From Rallus limicola (lineage: Eukaryota > Chordata > Aves > Gruiformes > Rallidae), in NCBI GenBank assembly GCA_022605955.1, contig JAKCOZ010000040.1, positions 1,302,001 through 1,366,000 on the forward strand: a stretch of 64,000 nucleotides of DNA, given 5' to 3'. Position numbers and translations under genes: made by a program. Each line of letters starts with the position of its first letter. Within the stretch, counting starts at the first letter, position 1. This document shows, piece after piece, positions 22,265 to 33,134 of the stretch. The notes under the pieces were generated by a model. That model searched no databases, was not told where the DNA came from, and saw only the letters and a list, made by a program, of their open reading frames with translations.

Positions 22265-22810
22265 TGCTCTGTTTCTCTGGAGAACCCCTCCCTTCTTCAC
22301 AGACTTGACTTTAATCATCAATTTGCTCCCTTCTTCCTCCCATCAGGACAGGGAGGGGCAGGGAATGGGGAATGGGGTTTTTTTATCCATTCCTCCCATG
22401 TTGTTTTCCTTCTTAGCTGTGGGGGACATTCCACACAGACACCCTTCCTCTGCGGCACCGTGGGGTCCCACCTACGGGAGACAGTCGTCCACGAACTTCT
22501 GCAGTGTGAGTCCTCTCTATCGGGGAGTGATCTCCTCACCACGGGCCTCAGAAGGGCTCCCTTCCATCGGGTGCTGACCTTTGGCCACAGACTGCTCCAT
22601 TCTGGTTCCCCCCAGAGTCACAATTTCCCCAGCAAACGTGCTGAGGCCTGGATCAATGTCTTCACAGGCTGTAGAGGGCCTCTGCTCCCCGTCCTTATCC
22701 ATGGGCTGCAAGGGAACACCCACTCTACCATGGTGTTCTCCACGGGCTGCAGGAGAATCTCTCTCTCCAGCACCCAGAGGGCCTCATTATTGGTTCACAT
22801 CCAGCTTTTC
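22265..22810 (-). mobile_element. LTR-A fragment
   Basis: It has the same phrase order as the 1473 copy from 'cctcccttcttcacagacttgac' to 'cagcacccagagggcctcatt'. The left part is missing. The stretch between the CR1 end (21862) and this element is unrecognised and is shared only with the left arm. Confidence 0.6.
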
Positions 22811-22821
22811 ATCCATCTGTG

Positions 22822-23344
22822 TCACAGCATCACAGAAAGTCAGGAGTTGGAAGGGGCCTCGAAAGATCATCTAGTCCACTCCCAGTACCAGAGCAGAATC
22901 ACCCAGACTAAATCGCACAGGAATGCATGCAGGTGGGTTTGGAATGTCTCAAGAGAAGAAGACTCCCCAACCTGTCTGGTCAGTCTGTCCCAGGGCTCTG
23001 TCACCCTCACAGTGAAGAAGTTCCTTCTTCTATTCACATGGAACTTCCTCTGCTCCAGCCTGCACTCGCTGCCCCTTGTCCTATTGCTGCCATCACTGAG
23101 AAGAGCCCGGCTCCATCCTCCTGTCTCTCACCCTTTACATATTTATAAGCAGTAATAAGATCACCCCTCAGTCTCCTCCAAGCTAAAGAGGCCCAGCTCC
23201 CTCAGCCTCTCCTCAAAAGGAAGGTGTTCCATGCCTGTAATCACCTTGCTGGCCCTGCACTGGACTCTTCCAAGGAGTTCCCTCTCCTTCTGGAACTGAG
23301 AGGTCCAGAACTGGACACAATATTCCAGGTGTGGTCTCACCAGG
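22822..23344 (-). repeat. CR1 LINE fragment interrupted by a solo LTR
   Basis: This is minus-strand CR1 reverse transcriptase C-terminus. It continues on the far side of the LTR from 24110. It also keeps about 115 bases (near 23060-23175) that the copies at 2441 and 37119 have lost. Confidence 0.75.
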
Positions 23345-24109
23345 TGTCACGATCCACAACCTAGACAAGTCTTAGTTTGGCAGCGGTTAAACCCCCTTGC
23401 ATTCCAACAGAACCTCAGATCTGACTGGGAGGTTGGGGGTGGCTGGGCTTAACCCCTGAGTGACGTCCAATTCCTAGGTGTTTTACCGTGATAAGTTCTC
23501 AATTAAATTCTCGGAGAACAGAATTAAGAGTCGAAAGGGAGTCAAGGTTAAGGTTGCTTTATTTGGTAGAAACGTGCAGGAAAAAGGGGAGGGGGAGAAA
23601 GGGTGGAAAAGAGAAAAAGAGAGAGAGAGATGGGTGTATCTACCACTACGAGGCTGTGGCGTTCCGTCCGATGGCAGCTCCGTGTCCGATGGAGCGATGT
23701 CAGGGCGTCTGATGGAAGGGGGCAGCATCCCCTGGTTTTTCCCTCCATGCCTTCCTCCTCCTTTGCTTCCCTCTTTATATTCATCAGAAGCTTCCACCCT
23801 GCTCCTGGGCCTCAGGGTGGATGACAGTATGTCCCTTGTGTGAATGGCTCCTGAAGTTTTTTCCTCATGTGTGAATGGCTCCCAATGTTTCCTGATGTCT
23901 TCTCCTGATAGTGGAATGCTCTCCTGGTGTGTGAATGGCTCCTGATGTCTATCATTTGGGTAATCATTAGGTCTTTGGAAGACCAAGCCTGTGGTGGTGA
24001 TGTAGTGTGTCAGGAATGAGGTTTGGTTGAGAGGAAAAAGAGGGGGGGGGGCAGGTGGAGGGGCAAGGTTCTGGTGACAATTATTAAGGCCTATTTCCAG
24101 TACCTTACA
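23345..24109 (-). mobile_element. Solo LTR, 765 bp (LTR-B)
   Basis: It is bounded by TGTCAC and CTTACA (TG...CA) and flanked by a 5-bp duplication CCAGG at 23340-23344 and 24110-24114. On the minus strand a TATA-like aatataaag (about 23775) precedes an AATAAA (about 23560), as in an LTR read leftwards. No internal retroviral genes are present, so it is a solo LTR. Imperfect 'tgtgaatggctcc' repeats lie at 23836-23945. Confidence 0.85.
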
Positions 24110-24252
24110 CCAGGGCAGAGTAGAAGGGGAGAAGGACCTCGCTTGACCTACTAAGCACCCCCCTTCTAATAATACCCAGGAGGGTATTCTGGGAATGGGG
24201 GATGCTGAGAAGGTGGAGATATTGAATGCCTTCTTTGCTTTAGTCTTCCCTT
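24110..24252. repeat. CR1 head-to-head junction
   Basis: The last bases of the minus CR1 fragment run to about 24180, then a plus-strand CR1 piece (gatgctgagaaggtggag ...) begins. The same inverted junction is at 2926, 37605, 48200 and 55025. Confidence 0.65.
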
Positions 24253-25002
24253 TGTGGAAAACACTGAATTATTGCTTTTGCAAACTGAACTTCTGTATGG
24301 TATATTCTTTTCCTGACTTGTGAATTAGGACTGCCTTGTCAGAAATACTTTGTAGGGAATTTAGGATTGTTAATATAGTTTTGCTGTTGGTTGTGTTAAA
24401 AGAGTTAGTGCAAAATCTCTCTCTCAAATAAGAGTTCAATTCAAATACACAGCTCTGCTAAAAGATAAAGAGGATCCTAGAAGGAGTTAAAAAGTGACAA
24501 AGACCATGGGTTGGAACCTAAGGAAATGTGGCTCAGCAAACAGGCCAACTGATAGTCTTGATACCATCTAAACAAAAACCTGTATGAGCTTTTAAATTCC
24601 TTCAAACCTAGGCCCATGACAGTTACCAGGAAAGTTAAGATAAAATCAAGTACCTGCCAGGAAGCGATTATCCCAAGACAAAAGAGATGTTAAAAGCTCA
24701 TGCATACTAATTTTCCTCACCAATGGGAAGCAAGAATTTGCCAGACGTGCAGTATGTATTACATTATGTCATGAATGGGGGTACTTGGGTTTAGCCAGTA
24801 AACTTTTGAAATTGTTAATCTCTAGTTAACCAGTGGGAGGGATTTTGGACTGGAAAATGGAATAAAAATGCTAAGTATTTTGACCAAAAGGGTGCCTACT
24901 TTTGGGTTACCCACTCTTGCAAGAACGTGTAATAAATTAATTACTGCTTCACTAAGGTGCCTACCTGGAGTCCTTTTTAGGACCCTTTTCGCATTTCTAA
25001 CA
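24253..25002 (+). mobile_element. Solo LTR, 750 bp (LTR-C)
   Basis: It begins TGTGGAAAAC and ends TTTCTAACA, with a 4-bp duplication CCTT at 24249-24252 and 25003-25006. The unoccupied site is preserved at about 55090 (gtcttcccttcagagattcc). An AATAAA (about 24932) near the 3' part supports plus orientation. No coding region remains. Confidence 0.85.
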
Positions 25003-25145
25003 CCTTCAGAGATTCCCCCTTGGGAATCTCCCTGACTACTGGCAGTGGTCAGCATGGATTCATCGAGGGTAGATCCTGCTCGACCAATCTCACAGCCTTC
25101 TATGATGTTGCACTGGCTGTGCAACTGAAGGGAGAGCAGTGGATC
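25003..25145 (+). repeat. CR1 LINE fragment ending at the V 5' region
   Basis: This continues the reverse transcriptase piece interrupted by LTR-C (SGQHGFIEGRSCSTNLTAFYD) and stops at gtggatcccc. Confidence 0.75.
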
Positions 25146-25267
25146 CCCGGCGCAGGGCTCAGCCCCGGGGCGGAGCTGGTGGCAGTGGGGCCGTGAGGAG
25201 GGAGAGAGAGGAGGTGGTGGAGAGGAGGTGCTGCGGCCAGAGGCAGCAGAGAGCCGGGGCTAAAGGG

Positions 25268-26096
25268 ATGCGGCGGGGCTGGGGCGCAGGGCTGGCGGGG
25301 CTGGCCGCGGTGCTGCTGGGTGCGTGCGTGGGGCTGCCGGGGCTGGTGCCGGTGTTGAGCCTGGGCTGGCCCCGCAGGTCTCTCGGGCTTCTTCATAGAC
25401 CTCTGTCCCTGAAATACATCCCAACACATCCCTTCCTCTGCTATCGTACCGCAACCTCACCAAAACCCACTGCTTTCTTCTTGGTACCATTCTGCTTGTT
25501 TCCTTCTTTTCTTGTGTGGTTTTCTAGCAATGTGTGAAGCCCTTGCTTCCCACGACCCTGATTTCTTTCTTTCCTTTATCTTCATTTTCAGTGCCTCTGC
25601 CTTCATCCCATCATTCACACATTCCTCTCTCCAGCTGCTTTTATTCCTGGGCACTTTCTTTTTCCTGCCCAGGCTGGAAACCCTTCTCCTCCTCATCTGG
25701 GCATGGTGCTGGTGCTTGTGCGGGATTTGCTCTGGCAAACACCAGGCCGGGCTGGGCAGAAAGCAGTTTCTGAGGTTTTTCCTTCTCTTTCTCCTTTCTG
25801 GCAGTAGCTGTGGGCAGAGCCCAGGTGCAGCAGGAGCCGTCGGCAGAGACCACCGAGGGCATCGCCATCACCATCAACTGCTCGCACCCCAACAGAAAGA
25901 CATACGACTACATCTTCTGGTACCGTCAGCTGCCGGGCCGAGGCCCCGAGTTCCTTGTGAGCACACTCAAAGAGCCCAAGGATCTGAAGAAGCCGTTGGG
26001 GAAGCTGCAGGTGTCGTCAGACCGACGGTCCAGCAGCCTGCTGCTGTCCCGGCCCCGGCGCAGGGACGTGGCGGTGTATTACTGCGCCGTGGGAGA
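25268..26096 (+). CDS. TCR alpha/delta-like V segment, intact (V2, type A)
   Basis: Leader exon 25268-25319 ([18 protein letters not shown]), donor GTGCG, intron 25320-25804, V exon 25805-26096. The V domain reads VQQEPSAETTEGIAITINC, then a CDR1 region around NRKTYDY, FWYRQLPGRGPEFLV, a CDR2 around STLKEPKDL, SSDRRSSSLLLSRP and DVAVYYCAVGD. Both Ig cysteines, the core Trp and the Y-Y-C end are present, with no stop. V segments join D/J by RAG recombination to form the antigen-binding chain of a T-cell receptor. CAV at the junction and the general pattern favour alpha or delta; gamma cannot be excluded. It has V where siblings have A in DAAVYYC. Confidence 0.82.
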
Positions 26097-26135
26097 CACG
26101 GGGAGAGGAGCCGGGGCTGCGGCCGGGCACGAACC
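26097..26135 (+). promoter_or_regulatory. V recombination signal, 23-bp spacer (V2)
   Basis: Heptamer CACGGGG (26097-26103), spacer of 23 bases, nonamer GCACGAACC (26127-26135). The consensus is CACAGTG / ACAAAAACC. The essential CAC and the nonamer ACC end are kept, while the rest of the heptamer is unusual. It starts exactly after the YYCAVGD codons. Confidence 0.7.
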
Positions 26136-27645
26136 GCCGCGGGCGGGGCCGGGCGTGAGTGTCGGGGTCGGGGGCACAGCCCCGGCCGGGCCCAACAGGG
26201 GGCGCTGCTGCTCGTGCCTGGCTCGCTCCCCGCTCCCCGGGCAGCCTGAGACGGGCCGTGCAAGGCCGGGGGGCAGCAGCATGTGTCCCACAGGGCTCTC
26301 CTGCTTCCCCAGAAAGGGCTCAGAGCCTGCGGGGTGACGTGGCACCCTCTGGCCTGTCCGGAACGGCCTGCCAGCCTTGTGTCTGCAAGGGATCGCAGAG
26401 GGCACAGGTTCCCTTCCACCCCAGCTCAGGCTGCTTCTGCTCTGGCCTCTGTCCCCCCTTCCCAAGGATGCTGAGCTCTTTTGCCCGCTCTGAATGCAGT
26501 AGCAGACACAGAAGTGCTGTGCAGCCCAGACACCCCTAGAAACACCCTTGTTCACAGACACGCTGACAGACACTCTCTCTCCCATGGGCATTGCCACGGG
26601 CACACACAAACCCACGGGCACACCTACGCCCACAGGCCTGGCCAGATGCACGTGCACATGAGGAAGCACAGCCTGTCCCCACACACGCTGAGAGCCAGGA
26701 CTCCACCGGCCAGATCTCTGTGCCCCTGGCAGCTTGAGGCCTTGAAGGCCCAGGGCCTAGAAGGGGAATCAGGCACCAGCCATTGCTGGGGCATTCAATG
26801 ACAGCTGGGGCCTTGTGGGCTTCTCTGGGTCAGGCAGGAGTCGTTCAATCAGTGGTGTTCTCATTATGGAAAGGAGAGAAGGTGTCTTGGGGTTCAAGCC
26901 TGGGTCTGGAGACCATCCCTATTGCTGCAGCTCCAGCTGTTTATCTCTTGGCAATCTCACATAATCCCAAAGTTTCACAAGATCTGGCCTACCCCTGGTG
27001 ATCACCGCAGGGCGGCTCTGGGACCAGTTCCAGCTTCAGCAGCAGGAGAGCTGCTGCCCTGACATGCTCCCACAGCAGCAAAGGGTTTTGTGGCTAAGGT
27101 GAGTGGATGCCCTGCAGCTGCAGATGGTGAGGCTGGGATACCAGAGAGGAAGCTGGCCTGATGAAGTTGCCTTCAGAGAAAAACTCTCTCTTCAACTGAG
27201 AAGGAAATCGTTAATGGAGACTTAAAAGAAAGACAGAAAGAGAGATATTTTACCAGTGGCATCCTGCCCACCCCATCTCATGCATCAGCTTCTGAGACAC
27301 TTGTTGAGAGAAGAAAACATACATCAAGCAGCCGTTCTATGCTGCTGCCCCCCAGGGTACTCTAGCAGTCCTTGGAGCCCTCCTTCTGCCCTATGTCAGG
27401 GACTTCCTCCAGCCCTGCCTCATTTCTTCTGCAGTGGGTCCAGGCTGTACAACTCCATCCAAGACCTCCATGGGGGCTGAGATCACCAGGCAGAGGTGGG
27501 CAACAGGCCCTGCCAAAGCTGGCCTTAGGCAAAGCTGCCTCATGCAGTCTTTAATAGAAAGAGCTGTTGTGCTCAGAGTACTGACCCTCCTGAGGTGGAG
27601 GAAAGGGATGGGCAGCAGAATGAAGGCCTCAGTAATCCAAGGGAA
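26136..27645. other. V2 downstream flank, no gene seen
   Basis: A GC-rich stretch (gggcggggccgggcg...) is followed by a tract of 'acgggcacac'-type short repeats (26560-26640) and the segment shared with 4042-4940. No J, D or C element was found: no 12-bp-spacer signal followed by an FGxG frame was seen. Confidence 0.45.
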
Positions 27646-28580
27646 ACGGTTAGTGACCCTCTACACCACTTACACATGCCACAGTCTATGGGGCCTGGAG
27701 AGATCCACCCAAGAGTACTGAGGGAGCTGGCGGAAGTGCTCACCAAGCCTTTTTCCATCACTTCTCAGCAGTCCACGCTAACTGGGAGGTCCGGAGTACT
27801 GGAGGTTATTCAATATCACATCCAACTACGGGAAGGGCAGGAAGGATGATCTGGGGAACTTCAGGCCTGTCCACTTGACCGTGTGCTGGGGAAAGTTGTG
27901 GAGCAGATTGTCTCGAGTGCCATCACGTGGCACATGCAGGACAGCCAGGTGGTCAGGCTCAGTCAGCAATGACTTATCAAAGGGAGGTATTTCTTGACTA
28001 ATCAAATCTCCATCTCTGACGAGGTGACCTGTTTAGTTGATGAAGGAAAGGCTGTGGATATTTTCCACTTGGACATTAGGAGAGCCTTTGACACTACTTC
28101 CCCAGTGTTCTGGAGAAACTGGCTGCTCATTGCTTGAAGGGGCAGAGTGTTTGCAGGGTAAAAAGCTGGCTGGATGCCCAGACCCAAAGAGTTGTGGTGG
28201 AGTTAAATCAGGCCGGTGTCCAGTCACAAGTGGTGTTCCCCATGGCTTTCTACTGGGTCAAGTTCTCTTTAATATCCCTATCAATGATCTGAATTGGGGG
28301 ATCAAGTGCACCCTCCATGTGTTTCAAGACAACACATGGGTGTGTGGGAGGCTTGTTCTGCTTGAGGGAAGGCTGAGTGGGATTGATGGGCCAAGACAAA
28401 CTGTATGAGATTCCATAAGGGTCAGTAGCAGGTCCTGCACTCTGGTTGCAACAACCCCAGGCAATGCTACAGCTTGGGCGGGAGTGGCTGGAAAGCTGCC
28501 CAGAGGACAAGGACCTGGGGATACAGGTCAGCAGCTGAATGAAGATGCAGTGTGCCCAGGTAGCCGAGCAGGCCACCAGC
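27646..28580 (+). repeat. CR1 LINE fragment, reverse transcriptase
   Basis: This is a paralogue of 4941-5860. It is cut after 'gtagccgagcaggccaccagc', where CA-rich sequence of the keratin 3' flank begins. Confidence 0.8.
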
Positions 28581-28811
28581 ATGTGCATGTGCTCCCACGC
28601 AGACACAGGCATGAGCAGTCGTGCCCAAACGCACACGCACACCCCATCCCTGCACTCTGACAGTTCCATGTGCATTACCCCAGGCACAGCCGCATGCACA
28701 CGCACACACAGCCATGCAGGGATGAGCACAGCCAGAGGCACGTGGATGTGAGCATGGGAGCGTCCAGAGAAGGAAGGAGCACAAGCAGGCCGGGCTTGAA
28801 TGCAGCAGGGC
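28581..28811. other. CA/CG-rich spacer downstream of keratin
   Basis: Irregular (CACACG)-type steps occur between the CR1 fragment and the keratin poly(A) signal. A shorter version is at 41246-41450. No gene is seen. Confidence 0.5.
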
Positions 28812-29141
28812 TTTAATGAGTCCAAAGAGGGAAAGGAACTCGCTCCCAGTGCAGGACAGCAGTGCAGGGAGCCCCGAGGGGACCCAAGAGCCTGTACTCC
28901 TTGGCTCTGGGATAGTTCTTGCATGATGTCCCTGTGTCTGCAAAAGCGATGGGGGCAGATGGTGTGACCAGGCTGGCCTTGGTGAGCGCTTGGTACCGAC
29001 TGGATCAGAAGCAAAGCAAGAAAAGGGCAAGAGAGGCAAAGCCAGGCAGCTCTTGTGAGAAGACATGCAGAAGATGGATCGTGTGCCCAGCACCATCTTC
29101 TGAGTTCCTCAGGGTGTCTGCAGGGAGATTTCCCAGCCTCT
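28812..29141 (-). other. 3' UTR and poly(A) signal of the keratin at 29142
   Basis: ATTAAA on the minus strand is at 28812-28817. The untranslated region lies between it and the stop codon at 29142-29144. Confidence 0.7.
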
Positions 29142-29447
29142 TTAGCAGGGGAGGCCCCTTCTGCCACCGTAGCGGCTGGTGATGCAGGAGAGGTCAAAGC
29201 CCCCAGAGGTGATGGGCACTCCGTCACAGCTGAGGATGCTGCCAACAGCAGCGGAGGTGGAGGAGCCCACAAGGGTGTTCTGCGGGAAGGAGCTGAGGAT
29301 GGGTCCGGGCAGGGTCACCACCACAGCAGGGGGCTCGATGACCACCGTGGAGTTCTGGCACTGCCTGACACAGGGCTCATTGCAGCTGTTGGCCAGTGGG
29401 GTCGGGCCGCAGGGCCGGCAGGGCAGGCACTGGTTGTAGCAGGACAT
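29142..29447 (-). CDS. Feather beta-keratin (type X)
   Basis: The protein has 101 residues, the usual length for feather keratin. Order: cysteine-rich N-terminus ([20 protein letters not shown]), core around residues 33-61 ([17 protein letters not shown], then [12 protein letters not shown]), and a short tail ending [10 protein letters not shown]. Cysteines near both ends form interchain disulphides in the family. The intron 29470-29827 (CAG|GTGAG donor, CCCAG acceptor on the minus strand) lies wholly in the 5' UTR. 'Type X' copies have R at residue 11 and a promoter with 'tgctggcttttatccctgcc'. It is convergent with V2 upstream on the plus strand. Confidence 0.94.
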   Translation of the reverse strand: MSCYNQCLPCRPCGPTPLANSCNEPCVRQCQNSTVVIEPPAVVVTLPGPILSSFPQNTLVGSSTSAAVGSILSCDGVPITSGGFDLSCITSRYGGRRGLPC

Positions 29448-29827
29448 GTTTCACAGGGTGGAGCTGCACCTGGGAGAGAAGCAGGGAGGAAGCACAGCAC
29501 AAGGGTGGGTGAGGAGCGGGTTGGGGCTTTTTTCTTCTGTTTCATAAAGGAAGGACCCAAGGGGTCGTGGGGAGCAGGAAACTGTGCCAGGAGCCACATG
29601 GTCTTCATTATCTTACAAAGAGCAGCCTGTCTCACAGAGGGTCCCTCCCCATTTCTAATCAAATCCTTCCTCAGCCTCAGTCCAGTCTCTGTCTGAGTAA
29701 CCCTCTCTCTACTTTGTCATGACCAGAAGATCCAAAGCCCAGGGAAGGACAGAGCCAAGAGCATCTGAGATGCCCACCCATTGGAGATCTCCCTCTGGAA
29801 GAGGAGGAGAAGGAGCTCAGCACTCAC

Positions 29828-29893
29828 CTGGTTTCCAAAGAGAAGGAGGCAGGAGAGGTGTGTGAGAGAGCAGAGCCTTGTGCTGGCTTTTAT
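29828..29893 (-). promoter_or_regulatory. Promoter TATA and exon 1, keratin at 29142
   Basis: ATAAAAG on the minus strand is at 29887-29893. Non-coding exon 1 ends at 29828 at a CAG|GTGAG donor. The region upstream (29894-30214) is shared with 42529-42850 and 60630-60950 and holds no gene. Confidence 0.75.
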
Positions 29894-30214
29894 CCCTGCC
29901 CTGCATTGCCGCAGGACACGAGGCCCCTTTGCAGAGGTACCAATTTTCTGAGCAGCTCCTCTTGCATGCAAACCATCGCCGCTGATGCTATGGGCTGGGC
30001 TGTATTTTCCAGCACTGCTGCCTTTTCATTTGCAGCTCTGTGCCATGCCCATTCCCCAGTGAGGGCTGCTTCTGAGCAGGGGGAGGAAAGGCCCCGGGGT
30101 TTCTAGGGCTGGAATGCAGCAGTGTGGGCAGAAGATTCAGCTGAACTGCTGCCAACACTGCCCCAACCTGGCCATCACTCCCAGACCTGAGATGCTAAAC
30201 AGTGCACAGCAGCC

Positions 30215-30635
30215 TGTTGTGGTTTGACCCTGGCTTGAGGTCAGACTCCCAGAGGCTTAGGAGTCAAGATAAAGACAGGGAGAGATCATCCCGTAATCAA
30301 CATCATGGGCAGAACAGACTCAACACAGTGTGATGGAAAGAAAACTCTCTAATTTCTTACACACCCAGTGACACCAGAGTCAGGTAATGAGAAGCACGAC
30401 CAGATCTTAAAGCACCTCTCCCCACCCCTCCCTTCTTAGCAGACTTCACTCTAGTCATGATTTCACTCCCTTCTTCCCCCCACTGTGGTACCGGGAGGGG
30501 AAGGGACTGGGGGAATGGGGTTCTCAGTCAGCTCCTCACAAGTTGGTTTCCTTCTTGGCCGAGGGGTCACTCATTCCACACACCCTTCCCCTGCTGCACT
30601 GTGCGGTCCCAGCCACGGCAGACAGTCCTTCACAA
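30215..30635 (-). mobile_element. LTR-A variant
   Basis: It begins tgttgtggtttgaccctggc and follows the LTR-A phrase order but is shorter and diverged from the 1473 copy. It occurs upstream of every type X keratin. Confidence 0.55.
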
Positions 30636-30757
30636 AGAAAGACCAAGAAGACCAAATGCAAGGTCCAGCATATGGCTCAGTGCAATTCCAAGCGGAACTC
30701 CAGGCTGGGTGGAGAATGGATTGTGAGTAACCCCGAGGAGAAGGACTTGGTGGTTGT
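30636..30757 (+). repeat. CR1 LINE fragment
   Basis: It encodes the CR1 phrase KTKKTKCKVQHMAQ...GGEWI and is cut at about 30757, where an inverted LTR-A-like fragment (to about 30862) begins. The fuller copy at 61356 continues. Confidence 0.65.
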
Positions 30758-30956
30758 GGCAGTTTTGTGTAGCTGTGCTGCTGAGATGGCTTCTGCAAGC
30801 AGCAGCCCCATAGTGAACATTGGCCAATTCAAGGCCAAAGTTGCTGCTGACCAAGGCTGAGCCAATTTGCAATGGTCACAGCAAAGCATTGTATGAGTCC
30901 ATGACAGTGGGGTTCATCACTATGACCTGTTTCATCTGTATCCTCACCTCCTCTGA

Positions 30957-30980
30957 GGGTGTGTGTGTGTGTGTGTGTGA
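30957..30980 (+). repeat. (GT)n microsatellite
   Basis: This is a run of about eleven GT dinucleotides. The counterpart at about 62110 is shorter. Confidence 0.9.
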
Positions 30981-31059
30981 GAACTTGTGTGTCCTGAGGG
31001 TCCTATGGATCTTCTCCATGTGCACTGCCGACCTCAAAGGAGTGGCCATCAATTAGGGA

Positions 31060-31505
31060 CTCAAGTGCCTGAGGACAGGATCCCAGAGTCGCTGTTGCCG
31101 GGGCCGCTGCCGGCCGTTCCCGGGACACTCGGCCAGACACGGCGGCTGCAAGGGCGGCAGCAGCACCCGAGGGGCCCCGGGGGTCGCTGTGGCTTTGGGG
31201 TGCCTTGTCCCCGGGCAGCAGCAGCAGCATCCGACCCGTTCCTCTGGCCGGCTTTCCCGAGCTCCGGCCGCGCCGGCGGCTCGTCCCGCTTCGCTCTGCG
31301 CCAGGGAGTGCGGGGGGACCAGGGCTGGGCAGCGCCGCGCCCCTCGGGCCGCTCTGCTCCCGGCCCGCCCGGCCCAGCCCCGCTGCCGCCGGCGCAGGGC
31401 TCAGCCCCGGGGCGGAGCTGGCGGCAGCGGGGCCGTGAGGAGAGAGAGGAGGTGGCGGAGAGGAGTCGCCGCGGCCAGAGGCAGCAGAGAGCCGGGGCTG
31501 GCGGG
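31060..31505. other. GC-rich 5' region of type B V segments
   Basis: It is shared with 62200-62647 and rich in CpG. It presumably holds the V promoter, although no TATA box is visible. It does not occur before type A V segments, which instead have CR1 directly upstream. Confidence 0.45.
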
Positions 31506-31557
31506 ATGCGGCGGGGCCGGGGCGCAAGGCTGGCGGGGCTGGCCGCGGTGCTGCTGG
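31506..31557 (+). pseudogene. Orphan V leader exon without V exon
   Basis: ATG at 31506 opens a leader like the others (MRRGRGARLAGLAAVLLG) ending at a GTGCG donor. The following intron-like sequence (to about 31945) is joined to the 5' region of the next V segment, so no V exon follows before the leader at 32085. If spliced to the acceptor at 32519 it would supply a second leader for V3. Confidence 0.65.
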
Positions 31558-32084
31558 GTGCGTGCGTGTGGCTGCCGGGGGTGGTAGGGGCCGGGCTGGT
31601 GCTGCGCCTGGGCTGGTATTGCATGTCCCTCGGGCTTCTTCACGTAGGTCTGTCCCCAAACTATCCTCCTGCCCATCTCTCCCTCTGCTACCGTCCCGCT
31701 TTGCCTATGAAAACTCATCGCTCCATTCTTGGGTCGGTTCTATTTGTTTTCTACATTTCCTCTGTGGCTTTCTGTGTAATGCGTTAAGTAATTTCTTTCC
31801 ACATACTATTTCTTTCCTTTATACCCCTTTTTCTTTTCAGTCACTCTCCCCTTCCACCCATCATTCACACATTCCTGTCTCCAGCTGCTTTTATTCCTGG
31901 GCACTTTGGTTCCTGCCCAGGCTGGAAACCCTTCTCCTCCTCATCTGCTCCTCACCACCTGCTGTGTAGCTGGAGGGAGAGCAGGGCTCAGCCTCGGGGC
32001 GAAGCTGGCGGCAGTGGGGCTGTGAGGAGAGAGTGGAGGCAGCAGAGAGGAGGCCACAGGCAGCTGAGAGCCGGGGCTGGCGGG

Positions 32085-32810
32085 ATGCAGCGGGGCCGGG
32101 GTGCAGGGCTGGCGGGTCTGGCCGCGGTGCTGCTGGGTGCGTGCGTGGGGCTGCCGGGAGTGGCAGGGGCCGGATCTGGGACCATCGCTGTACCCGGGAA
32201 CGGTCTCTGGCTCTCATGCTCCTTCTCGAATCTTATTCCCCCTCCTGTCCTCCTGTCCATTCGTTTCTATATCTGCCTCATTTTCTCTCTGTCCTTTTCT
32301 CATGCACATCTCTCCCCTGCAACCCATCATTCATACATTCCTCTCTCCAGCAGCTATTATTCCTGGCACTTTCTTGTTCCCGCTCAGGCTGGAAATCCTT
32401 CTCCTCCTCATCTGGGCATGGTGCCGGTGCTTGTGCGGGATTTGCTCTGGCAAACACCAGGCAGGGCTGGGCAGAAAGCAGTTTCTGAGGTTTTTCCTTC
32501 TCTTTCTCCTTCCTGGCAGCGGCTGTGGGCAGAGCCCAGGTGCAGCAGGAGCCGTTGGCAGAGACCACCGAGGGCATCGCCATCACCATCAACTGCTCGC
32601 ACCCCAGCATAGAGGCATACAACATCCACTGGTACCATCAGCTGCCGGGCCGAGGTCCCAGATTCCTCATAAGCGGCATTAAAGATTCCAAGACTTTGTC
32701 GGACCCCCCTGGGAAGCTGTGGGTGTCGTCAGACCGACGGTCCAGCAGCCTGCTGCTGTCCCGGCCCCGGCGCAGGGACGCGGCGGTGTATTACTGCGCC
32801 GTGTGGGAGA
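32085..32810 (+). CDS. TCR alpha/delta-like V segment, intact (V3)
   Basis: Leader 32085-32136 ([18 protein letters not shown]), intron 32137-32519 (383 bp, about 100 bases shorter than type A introns), V exon 32520-32810. CDR1 lies around SIEAYN and CDR2 around SGIKDSKTLS. WYHQLPGRGP replaces WYRQ. The end reads DAAVYYCAVWE, where two added bases (gtgtggg for gtggg) and nearby changes alter the last codons before the signal. Both Ig cysteines are present and there is no stop. This is the most diverged V segment here. Confidence 0.82.
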
Positions 32811-32849
32811 CACGGGGAGAGGAGCCGGGGCTGCGGCCGGGCACGAACC
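32811..32849 (+). promoter_or_regulatory. V recombination signal, 23-bp spacer (V3)
   Basis: CACGGGG at 32811, nonamer GCACGAACC at 32841-32849. The spacer is identical to that of V2 although the V exon is diverged. Confidence 0.7.
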
Positions 32850-33134
32850 GCCGCGGGCGGGGCCGGGCGTATGTGTCGGGGGCACAGCCCCGGCCGGGCC
32901 CAACAGGGGGCGCTGCCGCTGCGGCCTCTCAGGCTCAGGCGCTGCCCTCAGGCCTCCCCCACAGCCTCTGCAGCCTCCGCAGGCCCGGGACCTTCGGGGA
33001 TCTGGAGGCTCTTTAACAACTGTAATTAGTCTCCCTACAGACCCTCCTTGTGGCAAAGGTGTGGAGTCCCGAGGCCACCTGTCTGCAGCAGGGGATGTGT
33101 GTCAGGTGCCCTGGGCTGGCAGAGGGACAAGAAC

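Larger units (their letters stand above)
20470..22588 (-). repeat. Right arm of the large inverted repeat
   Basis: This is the reverse complement of 6551-8670. It runs from the last 50 bases of the T-run array through the truncated keratin promoter, keratin 5' flank and CR1 piece into an LTR-A copy. Beyond 22588 the LTR-A copy continues here but not on the left, so the right side is the more complete parent. Confidence 0.85.

Noticed and set aside
23483..23986. 167-codon minus-strand frame repeated at 47504 and 54323
   Set aside because: It lies inside a 765-bp solo LTR and crosses its TATA and poly(A) signals. It resembles no retroviral protein.
26136..27645. J, D or C segments downstream of V segments
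   Set aside because: No FGxG frame preceded by a 12-bp-spacer signal, and no constant-domain exon, was found in any V downstream flank.
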